Positions 47,837 to 59,998 of a stretch of DNA of 64,000 bases are shown piece by piece. Each line of letters opens with the position of its first letter. Position 1 is the first letter of the stretch. Under the pieces are notes generated by a model that did no database searches, was not told where the DNA came from, and saw nothing but the letters and a program-made list of their open reading frames with translations. Source of the DNA: Cryptomeria japonica (Eukaryota > Streptophyta > Pinopsida > Cupressales > Cupressaceae); the NCBI RefSeq assembly GCF_030272615.1, contig NC_081411.1:161408089-161472088 (forward strand). Direction: 5' to 3'. The translations under genes and the position numbers were made by a program.

Positions 47837-49010
47837 TGTAACTATGACCCTAGTGATTTTTGACTGCATTAGGGTCCTCACGCATGCAAACTCGAATCCT
47901 CTAGCCTAATCAAAGACCGGAGATTTCTCAGCTTGCAAAAACATCTTCTTCCTTGGCCTCTACATCACCTTGTCTGCATTCTGCCCTAGAGAAAGGAGTG
48001 TGATAGGGGCGTGGTGCCACTATCCCCCCTTGGACAAGGGCGTGGTGCCCTTGTCCTCCCTGGATAGGTGTGTGGCACCCCTATCCTTGCCCTATTTTGG
48101 GGCAGGACCCTTCCTAGGGTTGCATGGTTGGTAGTGCCTCAAGTGAGAAACTCTCCCAATGTCGGCCCATGATGAAATTCAAATCCAACAAACATCTATT
48201 TAAGGGCACATTCATTCTCTCATTTGGATAAGTTCAATAAGTTGGATGAGTGGGAAATTCACAAGCGATCAAGCATTCTTTTCCAACATTGAGCATTCTT
48301 AAGTGTCCATTCAAGGCTAGGTGTTGCATTCAAGTCAAGGATTCAACCATTGAAGAGGAGACTGATTCCAACATACAATTCGACACAAGCATTTCTACCA
48401 GCATTGCTACTGCAACCTCCCTTGAGGTGATTTACAATTCAGTCTTTCATTTACATCTACTTGCAGGTACTTTCTTTCATTCCTTGGTTAATTCCAAAAC
48501 TGGGGTTTGACCTAAAGGCAAACCCTCAATCCCAACCCATTTTCCTCTCTTTTCTATGTGTAGGTTGCAGGTGCGCAACTGTACTTTCTGATTCGAGCTT
48601 CATTTGCAGAGGCAAAAAAACCCTTTTCATTTAACAAATTTTTCGGAGGACCATGTACATTCCCACCACCGTCTAGGTAACTTTTCCTCAAATTCACAGG
48701 GCGACTTCGTCTCAAAATTTTATTGCCAGATCCAGGTGTACAACTTCATCCCATATTCTGATCTCAAGTTATAATTGATTCTTTGTCACTTTTGCACTAC
48801 ATAATTCAATCAATTTACTTTCCATTGCAAACAAGGAAAAGAGGGATCATCCTAACATTCTCAATTCATTCAGAATTCAATCTATCATCTTTGTGTGATG
48901 TAATGGTGAAAAGTGCTTGACGGATAATCAATAGTGAAACTCTCATCCCTCTTTGAGGGAAAGGGTAGTTTTCCTCTTGATCTATCACTCATCATTTTCC
49001 CACCATTAGA
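47837..49010 (+). repeat. F 5' LTR
   Basis: Matches 54299-55535 from AGGGTCCTCACGCATGCAAA to TCATTTTCCCACCATTA. Contains hairpins with GTGGT loops at 48002-48086 and TCTATTTAAGGG (48197) as a TATA-like box. The start is read from TGTAACTATGACCCTAG and is less sure than the end. Confidence 0.85.
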
Positions 49011-49013
49011 TTT

Positions 49014-49031
49014 TGGTAAACCCGACATCTT
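49014..49031 (+). promoter_or_regulatory. F primer-binding site
   Basis: TGGTAAACCCGACATCTT starts three bases after the LTR. It shares TGGT-AACCCGACAT with the C-family site, suggesting the same or a closely related tRNA primer. Confidence 0.75.
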
Positions 49032-50125
49032 GCATGCTTTCCTTTGAACAACATTGCATATTTTTTATTTACAAGTTTCAACTTTCTGCAAACTTAGTGG
49101 TTAAATCATTCAAAACCCTAAATTTAAAATTGAACTTGTGATTTGTAAAAATTACTTGTGGTTATCTTAGATCTGAAAATTGCTTTATTTATCAAATTCA
49201 ATTTCCTCTTTGTCTTGTTCACTTTGCAATTAAAATTTACAAAATTAAAAGGTTACTTGTTAAAACCCTAATTTTCAAAAATCATCTTGAACTTGTGCAA
49301 AAATTGGATTTCCATTTAATTTTTAGATTTCAGATTGTTCTTAGATTTGTCTTCAATCCTACAATTGAAATTTTCAATTTCCCCCCTTTTTTCCAAAATT
49401 CAAATTTCAAAATTAAGTGGTTAGGTCATCAAACCCTAATTTTTAAAATTAATTGGATTTTCTGTGAATTTCAAATCAATTTCATTTATATTCAGATTTC
49501 TAAACATTTTCCAAGGTGTCCCTATCCATTAGGTTTGACCCTTTTCAAAATTGCAATTCAATTCCTATTTTTTCTTCAAAACCCTAATATGTTCCTATTT
49601 TCACCTTTGTCCCTTCATTACACCCATCTAGAGATCATAAAATTCGCCAATTTTGGGGGGTTAGCTTTAAAATCATCCTAATATCCATCCTTGAGTTTTT
49701 TTTTAAAAGTTGGTTGGACCATGTGTGTTCCGCCACGGTCCTCGACTTTTTTCCTGACATTTCTGGAGACTATTATGACTGTATTTAATAGCCCAAATCC
49801 AGAAGATTGGTTGATTTATCGATTTTTTATCCCTCTAGAATCATAAATACCTTCAAAATTCAACATTTCAACTTTCAAGAAATTTTTTTAAATTAAGAGG
49901 TTAATAATTGTCTTCCTTGATTTAAAAAATTCTAATTTTAAAATTAAGTGGTATTCCCTTGGCCCTAATTTTAAAAGTCCAATTTTCTTTTATTTTTGGA
50001 AATTGTGTCACCCTCTTCCCCCAACAAAGCTCGAATTTGGTTATCATTATTTTCTTACATTTTGCATTACTCAATTTTGTAAGCTTTGTTCTACAATTCA
50101 AAACTCAAAATTTTCCCTCTAGTGC

Positions 50126-52197
50126 ATGAGTTTTATAACTATTAGTCCTACCTATCCTATCCCTGTTAGACAAAGTATTAGAATTAAGGCTTACCAAGGT
50201 TTAATTACTGAGGAGATGGAGCCTAATTTGGGTGACTTCTTCAATGAGGATCATATCAATTCTTCCCATCCTAATCATGTGCTTATTGATGGATCTCATG
50301 ATGAAGAAGAAGCTTTAACTAGGGTTTCTTTAGATCAACTTTCTACATTGGACAATCAATTTAATAGCTTTCAAAAATGGATGTCTCAAGAATACCCTAA
50401 TAGTGATGCTCTTCCATTAATTGAATGTCTTAAGTGCTGCTTCGAAGTGATAAGAATGAAATTGATATATTTCTTAGCATTGCACATATTGTTGATTCTA
50501 ATGTCATGCCTATCAAGAGTTGTGCCGAAACCATAGATTACTCACAACCTTCAACACAAGTCAATTCCTCTATTCCTTTGACTAATCATATGACTAGTAT
50601 TCCTACTTTCACATCTAACATCATGGCTACTTCAACTCAACATGTCATTCCTACAACCATAGGTCATGGGGGAAATCCCTCTTCTTCATTTAATCCTCCA
50701 TCTTTACCTATGTCTTCCATGAGTATACCTATTATTTCTCAACCAATCAGTGTGACATAAGGGGGCAATTCCTTCAAAAACTTTATTCCTCCTTTAAGTG
50801 TCCCTTTTCCTACCCAATCATCATTAATGCCTACTTATCATAATGTTCCGCCACCTTATTCTCAGTCCATGCCTTCTTTCAATAATATCACACCACCTTC
50901 TCAATCACCTATGTCTAACATCAATTCATCTACCGAGATGAGAATCAACAATATTGCTCAAACTATGTCTTCCTTACAACAACAAATTGCTTCCATGAGT
51001 CAATCCAAGTTTTGTGTGCCCACCTTTGATGTTGTGAGCCCACTTTGTCTTGATATTGTTAAAGTCATGCCACCTAAACATGTGGAGATCCTTCAATTAG
51101 AACTCTATAATGGAAAAGGTGATCCTCTTATGCATGTCAAAACATTCCAAACCTTGTGTACTAATTTTGCTTATGATCAACGATTGCTTGCAAAACTGTT
51201 TACAAGAACACTAAGAGATAAGGCCTTACAATGGTATTTCTCTCTGCCTTCTTATTCTATCACTTCTTTTCAACAACTAGCAAATGCTTTCATCCAACAA
51301 TTTCGAAACAACATTGGACCTAAAATCACTTTGCCTAAGTTAATGCATTGTAAACAAGGTGTTAAAGAAAAAGTGACTGATTTCATTGGTAGATATAAGC
51401 ATTTGTGTGCTCAAATTTATTTTCATGTACCTGATAATCATATTCAAAGAATTTTCATTTGTAATTTACAAAAAGATATCAGGGAAAAGCTTCTTTTCTC
51501 TGAGTTTACTTCCTTTCCACTGTTGTACACAACACTCCACAATTGTCAATTGGATGTGCGTCAAATGGAGCAATCCACTTCTACAGCTCTGAGTGATAAA
51601 GGGGAGAGTGTTCAAAAACTGTTTGCAAAGTTCAAACCAACAAAAAGATTCATCATGTTCAATGATCCAATCAACAACAACCATGTGAATGCTACAATAG
51701 GTGTGCCTTCTATTTCTAAATTTTTTCAAAGAGAGAGACAGTTTACTCCTTTGAATGAATCTATACATAGTATTATGTCTTAGTTGTTGCATAGAAATAT
51801 TATCAAAATTCCTCCTATAAAAAAAATTGGTCCTTCCAAACTTGCATCTCCTTATTTTGATAACAATTCCTTTTGCCAATTTCATCGTCAACCTAGTCAT
51901 GATACTGAGAAATGTTTTGCATTGAAGAATAAGGTTCAAGACTTGATTGATAATAATACTATATCTATGGCAGGTGTGAATGATAAAGGGAATAAATCAG
52001 TTTCTCCTCCTAATCAGAATCTTAAGATTTTCACTGATCCCTTGCCATCTCATACCTCTAATGTTATTGAGATTGTGCCTAATTATCTCACTTTTGAAGA
52101 ATTCACCTATATGGCTCCAAACTTGGTTAATATGGTAGAAACACAATATTTGTCTAAGGATCCCTGCATTACATTTGACCCTAATGAGACATAGTTG
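50126..52197 (+). pseudogene. gag: F gag
   Basis: Starts MSFITISPTYPIPVRQSIRI at 50126. A frameshift lies near 50430, a TAA at 50758 and a TAG at 51781; otherwise one frame continues to 52194. A Pro/Ser/Met-rich N-terminal half is followed by the Retrotrans_gag core (ELYNGKGDPLMHVKTFQTLC, LRDKALQWYFSLP, FIQQFRNNIG) at 51100-51500 and a zinc-knuckle-like CQFHRQPSHDTEKCFALK (51875-51925). It resembles C gag in layout but is clearly different in sequence. Confidence 0.88.
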
Positions 52198-53022
52198 CAA
52201 AGGTTAAGGATATCCCTTGTCGTGGTGCCCTGATTGATCCTTCTTGCATGGTTAATGTCATAAGTGAAGAGTATTTTCACTTTATGATTGGATAAGACAA
52301 TCTATGATGCTTCTAATGTGGTTGTGAAGTTATTTGATGGCTTCTCTTGTCCTACCATTGGCTCTATCATTCTTCCTATTGAAGTTCATCCTAAATCCAT
52401 GGATGTTTACTTTGTTATCATACCTTCTTCTGAGCAATTCCTTGTGAAGTTAGGCTATCCTTGGCTATCTTCCATGAAGGCTATTGCTTCTTCAATCCAC
52501 AAGTGTCTTAAATTTCCTCACAATGGAGAAATCATAACTATGAACCACAACTTATTTCATCCATCCGAAAGAAGCCCTAGTGTTCCTATTGATCTCTTTT
52601 GGCCTAAACAATTTCAATCTCTTCCATCAAGCAGCGATACTCTTTTTCAATCTTATCAAAAATGGAAGAATGATATGCTCTTATCCTTAAGTCAACCTAG
52701 ATCACCAACACTTGACATTCCTATTATTCTTCAAGATGAGGTTCTTCCCCTCTCGGATAGAACTAATCTCCCTCCTAAGGAAAATTTTCCACCTACTCCT
52801 ATGGATGTGACTTTACCTTCTCTTAAGGAGAACAACAATATTCCTCCTAAGGTTAGACCTATAGCTCCTCCTCATGATGGACTTGGTCTCCTCCCTACAC
52901 CTAATATTCCTCCTTTCTATGGAGTAGTTCCACCTCCTTCCTCTTATCGAGAGAAGAGGCCTTCTTCTCCTATTGTTCAACCAAAAAGGTCTCAACCTAA
53001 ACCTTCTACTATCAAGAATTGA
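52198..53022 (+). pseudogene. F protease-like domain
   Basis: A shifted frame gives IPCRGALIDPSCMVNVISEEY near 52215-52275: the D-S/T-G site reads D-P-S, so it looks inactive. From 52288 the frame is open: LFDGFSCPTIGSIILPIEV, LGYPWLSSMKAIASSIHKC, KFPHNGE, the same C-terminal landmark as in C1 ([12 protein letters not shown]). The rest is a proline-rich tail to 53020. Nothing like RT follows. Confidence 0.75.
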
Positions 53023-54298
53023 AACATTCCTACTTTTTCAAGTGTTCCTCCTCCTTCTCAGACTTCCACTAAGACTTCACGGGATCGTTGTGCCAGAGAA
53101 TGCCAATAAAGATGTCGTGTTTGAGCTCATGAAGCTATCTCTTGAAATACTCAATCCCCTCAGACTCTGACAGTTGACACGATTCCCTTTTCTCCTCAGC
53201 AAGATGTTCAATCAACATCTCAAAATAATAAGCTGCATAAAACATGTGATGGTTTTACTCCTATTCATGTTCTTGCTCCTCTTTCTTTAAACTTTGATGA
53301 AGAAATGGGTGAAAATGTTATTCATAATGGTAATACAAATCCTGATGCTTCTAATAGTGAGTATGTGTATGTTGATGTGGACAAACATTTATCAAATGAG
53401 TTTTCACAAACCCTATTCCTAGCTCCTAGAATCAAACAAAGTAACTTACAACATAAGCATAGTCCTTGTTTGGATCTTGTGATAGCTCCATCTGCTATGC
53501 TCGATATCACTCCTCTAGCGTGTTGCTCGCTTTCTCGAAATAGTGATCAACAAGATTGGGAGGCAGATGTCATGCTACATTAGCGATACTAGCACTATAG
53601 ATCTTCTCTCTCTCTTATTTCTTTCTCTTTTGTGACCATTCTTCTATGTGTATCCATGTTCTTCTATTGTTCCCTTAATGTCTACTTGGGGATGATGCAA
53701 AGCATTGAGATCTTTTCTTGGTCTTTTTTCATGTGGACTCAAAAGACATCCTCTCTTTCCTTTCTTCTAAGGTAGTGTCCTTCTTTGGTGAATGAAGAAT
53801 ATTTTATGCATATAAATACATGATATACATGTTATCATACAACATACTAACCCTGATTAAAGCAAAACTACCTCGATTGGGGGCTAAATCCTTGTGATAA
53901 CGTGCTCCCTTCCTTCTCTCTCTTGGGTATATCCTACCTTAAAGAAATCATTCCTAATAAGGTGCATGTGATCGCTTTAATGTGGGGGCATACACTCCTC
54001 TCATACTTTCCTTCTTGTGATACTTAGAATTACCTAGTGAACTTTGTTTTGCTTGGTAATCTTTTGTATGCTTGCTTTCATGACTCATAGTGAAGGGAAC
54101 TTTGCTACTTGCAGTCATGGTTCTCCCCTTTTCAATCTTCCCTTTTACTTTGTCAATCAAATTAATAAGATCCTAAGTCCACTAAGGGCTTGGCCCATCT
54201 TGCCTCCTTGACGTGGTAAAAGTCTTTCAATCTTGATTACTTGTACTTTACTGGCAGTATTGGCATACACTGATACTCCTACTAAAGTGGGGACTCAA
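53023..54298 (+). other. F 3' region and polypurine tract
   Basis: Short decayed ORFs (53305-53583) without family features, pyrimidine-rich stretches, and AAAGTGGGGACTCAA at 54284-54298 just before the 3' LTR. Confidence 0.6.
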
Positions 54299-55535
54299 TG
54301 TAGTGTCATAAAATTGTGATCCTAGCAATTTTTTACTTCATTAGGGTCCTCACGCATGCAAACTCGAATCCTCTAGCCCGATCAAAGAGCAGAGATCAAG
54401 CTCATCTTGCGAAAACAACTTCTTCCTTGGCCTTTGCATCACCCCATCTACATTCTTCCTTGGAGAAAGGGGTAGGAAAGGGGTGTGGTGCCATTGTTCC
54501 CCCTTGGATAGGGGCATGATGCTCTTGTCCTACCTAGACAGGTGAATGGTGCCCTGATCTTTGCCCTATTTTGGGGTAGGACCCTTTCTAGGGTTGCATT
54601 GTTGGTTGTGCCTCAGGTGGGAAACCCCCCCAATGTCATCCCATGATGAAATTCAAATCTACCAAACATCTATTTAAGGGGCAAAGCATCATCTAATTTG
54701 GATAAGTTCAATAAGTTGGATGAGTGGGAAACTCACAAGTGATCAAGCATTCAAGAATTCTTTTCCAGCATTGAGCATTCTCAAGTCTCCATTCAAGGCC
54801 AGGTGTTGCATTCGAGTCAAGGATTCAATCATTTAAGAGGAGATTGATTCCAAGATATAATTCCACACAAGCATTTCTATCAACATTACTACTACAACCT
54901 CCCTTGAGGTGATTTACAATTCAGTCTTTCATTTACGTCTACTTGCAAGTACTTTCTTTCATTACTTGGTTAATTCCAAAACTGGGGTTTGACCTAAAGG
55001 TAAACCCCCAATCCCAACCCATTTTCCTCTCTTTTTTGTTTGTAGTTTTTAGGTGCGCAACTATACTTTTGGATTCAGGCTTCATTTGCAGAGGTGGAAA
55101 AATTCTTTTCCGTTTAGCAAATTTTTCGGAGGACCGTGTAAATTCCCACCACGGTCCAGGCGACTTTTCCTCAAATTCACAGGGTGACTTCATCTAGACA
55201 TTTTATTGCCAGATCCAGGTGTACAACTTCATCCCATATTCCGATCTCAAGTTATAATCGATTCTTTGTCACTTTTTCACTACATAATTCAATCAATTTC
55301 CTTTCCATTCCAAACAAGGAAAAGGGGGATCATCTTAACATTCTTAATTCATTCAAAATTCAATCTATCATCTTTGTGTGGAGAGATTGAATCTAGTGAA
55401 TTATCTCATCCCCTTCTTCCTAATGTAATGGTGAAAAGTTCTTGTAGGGTAATCAATAGTGAAACTCTCATCCCTCTTAGAGGGAAAGGGTTGTTTTCCT
55501 CTTGATCTATCACTCATCATTTTCCCACCATTACA
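54299..55535 (+). repeat. F 3' LTR
   Basis: TGTAGTGTCATAAAATTGTG to CCATTACA; partner of the 5' LTR. It holds degraded versions of the GTGGT-loop hairpins (54475-54570) and a 46-bp insertion-like segment near 55381-55425 absent from the 5' LTR. Confidence 0.88.
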
Positions 55536-56196
55536 CATGCATGCCATTCTAAGGGGGGCTAATGAATATATGTATAATCTACATCTAGAATTTGTATCCG
55601 CTTATCTTAGAATTCTAGTTCACCTTGGTGGGGGCCAAACCACTTGATCTATTTATCTTGTTGCCCTATATGGGGGCCAATCTATTGCTTATCAAATCAA
55701 TCTATGATTTCTCAATCACATGGCTATCTAGTATTTTTCTATCAATGTCAGTGAAATCTCATCCTATCATATGACTATCTAGCATTACACAACTTTCTAT
55801 CCATACTGGCAAAATCTTGCAAATCATCGCCCTATCATATGGCTATCTAGCATAATGCACTTTGCTACCCATGTCGGTATTATTCCTTTTATCTTAGTAG
55901 CTTCTTTTCTTTATCTTTTGTAATAGAGTTTTTTCTCCATTAAGTGGGGTTTGCTTCTATCATGCTATCTTGTCTATTTGATTTCTGATCATTTTTTCAT
56001 CTAACACGTTTGACTACAACTAGTTTTTTTGTCATGAGACAGCTTACCAAAATCTAATTCAATATCAAGTTCATCTAGTTGGGGGAAACTTCGTTCACTC
56101 AAAAAAATTTCTTCCCCATCACGAATCTTGATAACATCTCTCTAATTTAGCTTCACATTTCTCGATAAAAATATGCTCACTGAAGTGGGGGAAAAA
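55536..56196 (+). other. Second F-like 3' tail with polypurine tract
   Basis: Noncoding; three copies of an ATATGGCTATCTAGCAT-type unit of about 75-95 bp (55717-55880). Ends AAGTGGGGGAAAAA (56183-56196), a strong polypurine tract. Confidence 0.55.
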
Positions 56197-56867
56197 TGTA
56201 ACGTCAAAAATTGTACCTCATGCAATTCCTCATCACATAAGCACCTTCTCTTTAAGTTGATTGGAAACATTAATTTCTTGTTCGTCCTTTTGTCCACGTG
56301 AATTTCCTTGTCAGCTTAGCATTTGTCCTTTTTACCAAATTGTTGACCGATTGACTAGTGGACCCTAGCGTGTCGCAGATATGTCCACATGCCACGCTAT
56401 CATCTTGGGAATATGTCAGTCCATAGGTGGTCATTTGAGCATTATGTCTGCACTCAGAAGAGTTCATAATGCCTCTGTCCATGGCCATTGACATCGAGAT
56501 TCCTCTTAGAAGGCTATATCTCATGCATTTTGGCAATTTACAGGCACTTCATGATCATTTGGAATTTTTTTGAGCTATTAGCATATTTTCTCTACATCTT
56601 TCACAGGTTTCCTTCTAGCGATCATCGTCCACCATTATTGCATCTTCAAGAGCTCCTTGGTTGTTTATATTCAATCCTTCTAGCATCAATTTCTTGGGGT
56701 GTTGAAGGGAAGTTCTTTCTCACTTTCACTCATATTTTATTGTTTCCATTATCTTCTTATTGCTACATGCATTATCATTTACCAATATCTCTCTCTTTAT
56801 CATTTACCTTTCCATTGTTTCTATCATCTAGGTTGTCCATGGAGGTGGAAACACCAAAATGGGGGTT
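56197..56867 (+). repeat. LTR start of a second F-like element, interrupted by D
   Basis: TGTAACGTCAAAAATTGTACC follows the tract and resembles the F LTR start in its first bases only. It runs to the D insertion at 56868 and may continue after 59998. No second copy is in view. Confidence 0.45.
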
Positions 56868-57392
56868 TAACTTGTTGAATTTAAGATGCTTGATTTACCA
56901 TGGGCACTGATTTTCCCTCCCAACCATAGACAATACACGATTGTCTCCCCCAAGCATAGCTTATTATTAATATAGCAAATTGTGTGTTATTCTCCATAGT
57001 AAAGAAAGTAAGATTTAATCTACCTATATATCAATTGGTGGTTCCCCCTCACCAAGGGTCACCACTCTTCCATTATGGCCCAATTAAATTATATAAATAT
57101 CATATATAATTATTAAAATATAATTAATATTATAATTATAACCCATATAATAATTATATCTCACATTATTAATTATCAATTATTATAGTATCAATAATTA
57201 TATTCTCAATATAATTATTATATTATCATAATATTATAATAATATAATTATATTATCACATTAATTATAATAAATTATATTATCTCAACCTTTATGTTAT
57301 CTAAGTCGACCTAAAGAAATTTGACCATAGCTACAATAATATTAACACTCCCTCTTAGCTAGGGAGGAATATTTCTTAACCTTTATAAGTTA

Positions 57393-57708
57393 CATCACCT
57401 CATTGTGATGATTGTCCACAATGGCTACATCCATATGTGGAAAGGAAAGATATCACCTCATTGCGATATCAACCATTATGGGTTATCCACAAATATCACC
57501 TCATGTGATATCCACCATAGATATCTCCTCATCTAATATCCACCATTATGGTTTATCCATAGATATCACCTCACACGATATCCACCATTATGGCATATCC
57601 ATAGATATCAACTCACGAGATATCAACCATTATTGTGAGATCGTCACCTCACAATGATGGTAAGATGCACGCATGTTCATCATTGTAAGATCATCACCTC
57701 ACAATGAT
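57393..57708 (-). repeat. Element D hairpin array with the same loop as in B
   Basis: At least eight palindromes. CATTATTGTGAG with loop ATCGTCAC (57628-57659, 12 pairs with one G-T), ATCATTGTAAG with loop ATCATCAC (57679-57708, one mismatch), ATATCAC-CTCAT-GTGATAT (57493-57511), CATCAC-CTCATT-GTGATG (57393-57410), GATATC stems at 57449, 57520, 57562 and 57604. In element orientation the two long loops read GTGACGAT and GTGATGAT; the second equals the B loop at 16069-16076. Units are joined by a repeated CCACCATTATGGTTTATCCA spacer. Confidence 0.85.
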
Positions 57709-57710
57709 AT

Positions 57711-59490
57711 TCACGATGGCTCATCCAGAGGGTAAGCACACAAGTACAAGAAAATCACCACGAACTCTCTCACATGGTGTTGTCATGGCATCACACACAT
57801 GACATCCACCATGAACCATATCAAAGGGTGGAGATAAGGGCTTACACCTCAAGTCTCTCTCAAGGAGAAATGCATTCACAAGAGTTTACATTTTAAACTT
57901 CTCTCTTAAAGAGAAGAATGGATTAGTACAAAATATAAATATATATCAATGATGTTGAGATTCAATCTCAGCTAGGGATTCATTTTCCACCATACCAAGC
58001 TTATCAAAAGAATAAAAAATTGATGTGACTCCCTCTGAACCTGATATCAACCTTCTAACCTTCTTGTCCAAGGTTGCTTCTGAAGCTGAAATGTCAGGGT
58101 CCCTTTGACTATTGATTCTTCCTCTTCAAATACACGTCTCCAGCCACCAAGTCAAATTTATGGCAGCATCCTATGATGCTTCCTCACAGGATGTATCAAG
58201 CTCATCCGCTCTTGAATGCAATCTCCATCCTTAAGGCATTTAGAGAGATTAATAATGGTCCAAGACTATCTCAAAGAGAAATATCAATGCTAGAATCATA
58301 TATGGTTCGCTATAGCATGAATTAATAGCTATATGAAAATTTCATAAACATTATTCAACCATGAGAACTTATCTCTTAATTGGTTAGTCTTCCTCACCAT
58401 CTACCAACATTCTTTCCTAAACTCAACCAGAATCGAAATTTCCATCCATTTGAATTGATCACATTGAAGTATCTAACGATGATCTAATGATTGCATGGCC
58501 TTCGACCCTCGCCATCACTCATCACCTATGTCTTCACAATAGCTCTAAATCTTCTTTTCAAATCTTAACACACATACTCTTTCTGCACAAATTCTGCCTT
58601 ATCTTTCACAAAAATATTTTCCTTTATTTCTGCAGGATATCAGCATATTCCTTTCATCCACACCTGTATATTCTTTTTCATATATATACCATGTATATGA
58701 CATAAACTCTATACTTTTATCATTCTACTCTCCACTTGATCAAATTTTGATTATTTGAAAGTGGTGATACTGTGTTTATCATTGGTGATTTGAATCTGAT
58801 TAGTTTTGGTGAACGATCTCAGTCTGAGATACTAAGCAAATTCTCCTTTGACATCAGCGAATTTACCTCGCACCTTGGCGATTTCATCTCAATCACTCAG
58901 CGATTGAATCAGAGACACCAACGACTTGAACCATTAGCGAATTCACCCTTGGACATCACCAATTACATCCTAAGTCACAACGAATGTATTTACACTTGCA
59001 ACAATTTCATTCTAAGCTACAACAAGCTCACGTTTTAATCAGCAAGTTACACACATAGATATATATTCTTGTGTGAATTCACAAAGAGGCATGAAATTCA
59101 ATCTTCTTTGATAGAGAACTGATTTTTCACAATGATTTGGACACAGCCATAAGCCATAGTGTATTCATAGAAAAATTGTCTCTGAGGTGGCGAACTTGTC
59201 ATTTGATGTGAATCTCATATTGAATTTAGCAGTATTGTTTGATAGAGATTTTGGAGACCAATATCGATTTTACACCAAGAATTGAATGAACTTAACCATC
59301 AGTGGAGGCATTGCGTGTGGCCAGCAACCGCTGGAAGAAATTATGGTGAAATTTCCTCCTTAATGAAGATCAATTGGAGGATTAAGTTGCTGTCCAAACA
59401 TGAACACAAAGATCGCATTATTAAAATCGCACAATCTCAATTAGTCGTTGTTGATGACTATATTAAGGCCTTTACCTGGGTTTCGTATCT
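57711..59490 (-). other. Element D interior, no gene
   Basis: No retroviral domain in any frame. 57880-57930 repeats CTTCTCTCTTAAAGAGAAG-like words; 58790-59030 has about ten GCGAATTYACYT-like words 20-28 bp apart. Small ORFs (58772-59038, 59282-59497) have no family features. Confidence 0.6.
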
Positions 59491-59998
59491 GCTCTGATAT
59501 CATGTTGAATTTAAGATATTCAACTAATCAGGAGCATTGATTTTCTCTTCCATCCATAGACAATACACGATTGTCTCCCTCGAGCACTGCTTATTCTTAA
59601 TATAACAAATTGTGCGTTTTTTTCCATAGTCAAGAGAGGAAGATTTAATCTTCCTATATATCTATCAGTGGTGCCTCTTCACCAAGTGTCACCACTCTTC
59701 CAAGATGACCCAATTAAATTATATAAATGTCATATATAATTATTAATATATAATTAATATTATAATTACAAACCATATAATAATTATATCTCATATAATT
59801 AATTATCAATTATTATAATATCAATAATTATATTCTCAATATAATTATATTATCACATAATTATATTCTCAATATAATTGTATTATCAATAATTATATTA
59901 TCACACTAAATATAATATAATTATATTATCTCAGCGTTTAAGTTATCTAAGTCGGCTTGAAGGAATCTGACCATAGCTACAATAATATTAACATAACT

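Larger units (their letters stand above)
47837..55535 (+). mobile_element. Element F: LTR retrotransposon with GAG and protease only
   Basis: Two direct LTRs (47837-49010 and 54299-55535), a primer-binding site, gag, a protease-like domain, a 1.3 kb noncoding part and a polypurine tract. No RT, RNase H or integrase motif is present anywhere in the 5.3 kb interior. This matches the described class of terminal-repeat elements that keep GAG but rely on other elements for pol. Its primer-binding site resembles that of C. No target-site duplication was found. Confidence 0.85.
56868..59998 (-). mobile_element. Element D: complete short LTR retrotransposon with target-site duplication
   Basis: LTRs 56873-57347 (3') and 59503-59993 (5'), both TGTTAATATTATTGTAGC to TTCAACA on the minus strand. 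The 5-bp duplication taact lies at 56868-56872 and 59994-59998. Primer-binding site TGATATCAGAGC (59502-59491) is the tRNA-Met type with one change. Polypurine tract CTAGCTAAGAGGGAG at 57362-57348. The 2.1 kb interior has no pol; it holds GCGATT-type repeats (58790-59030), an E-like segment (58020-58090) and a hairpin array. It is non-autonomous and probably used Copia enzymes of the B/E group. Confidence 0.9.

Noticed and set aside
58487-59497. Small plus-strand ORFs within D
   Set aside because: Opposite to the element direction, short, no recognised features.
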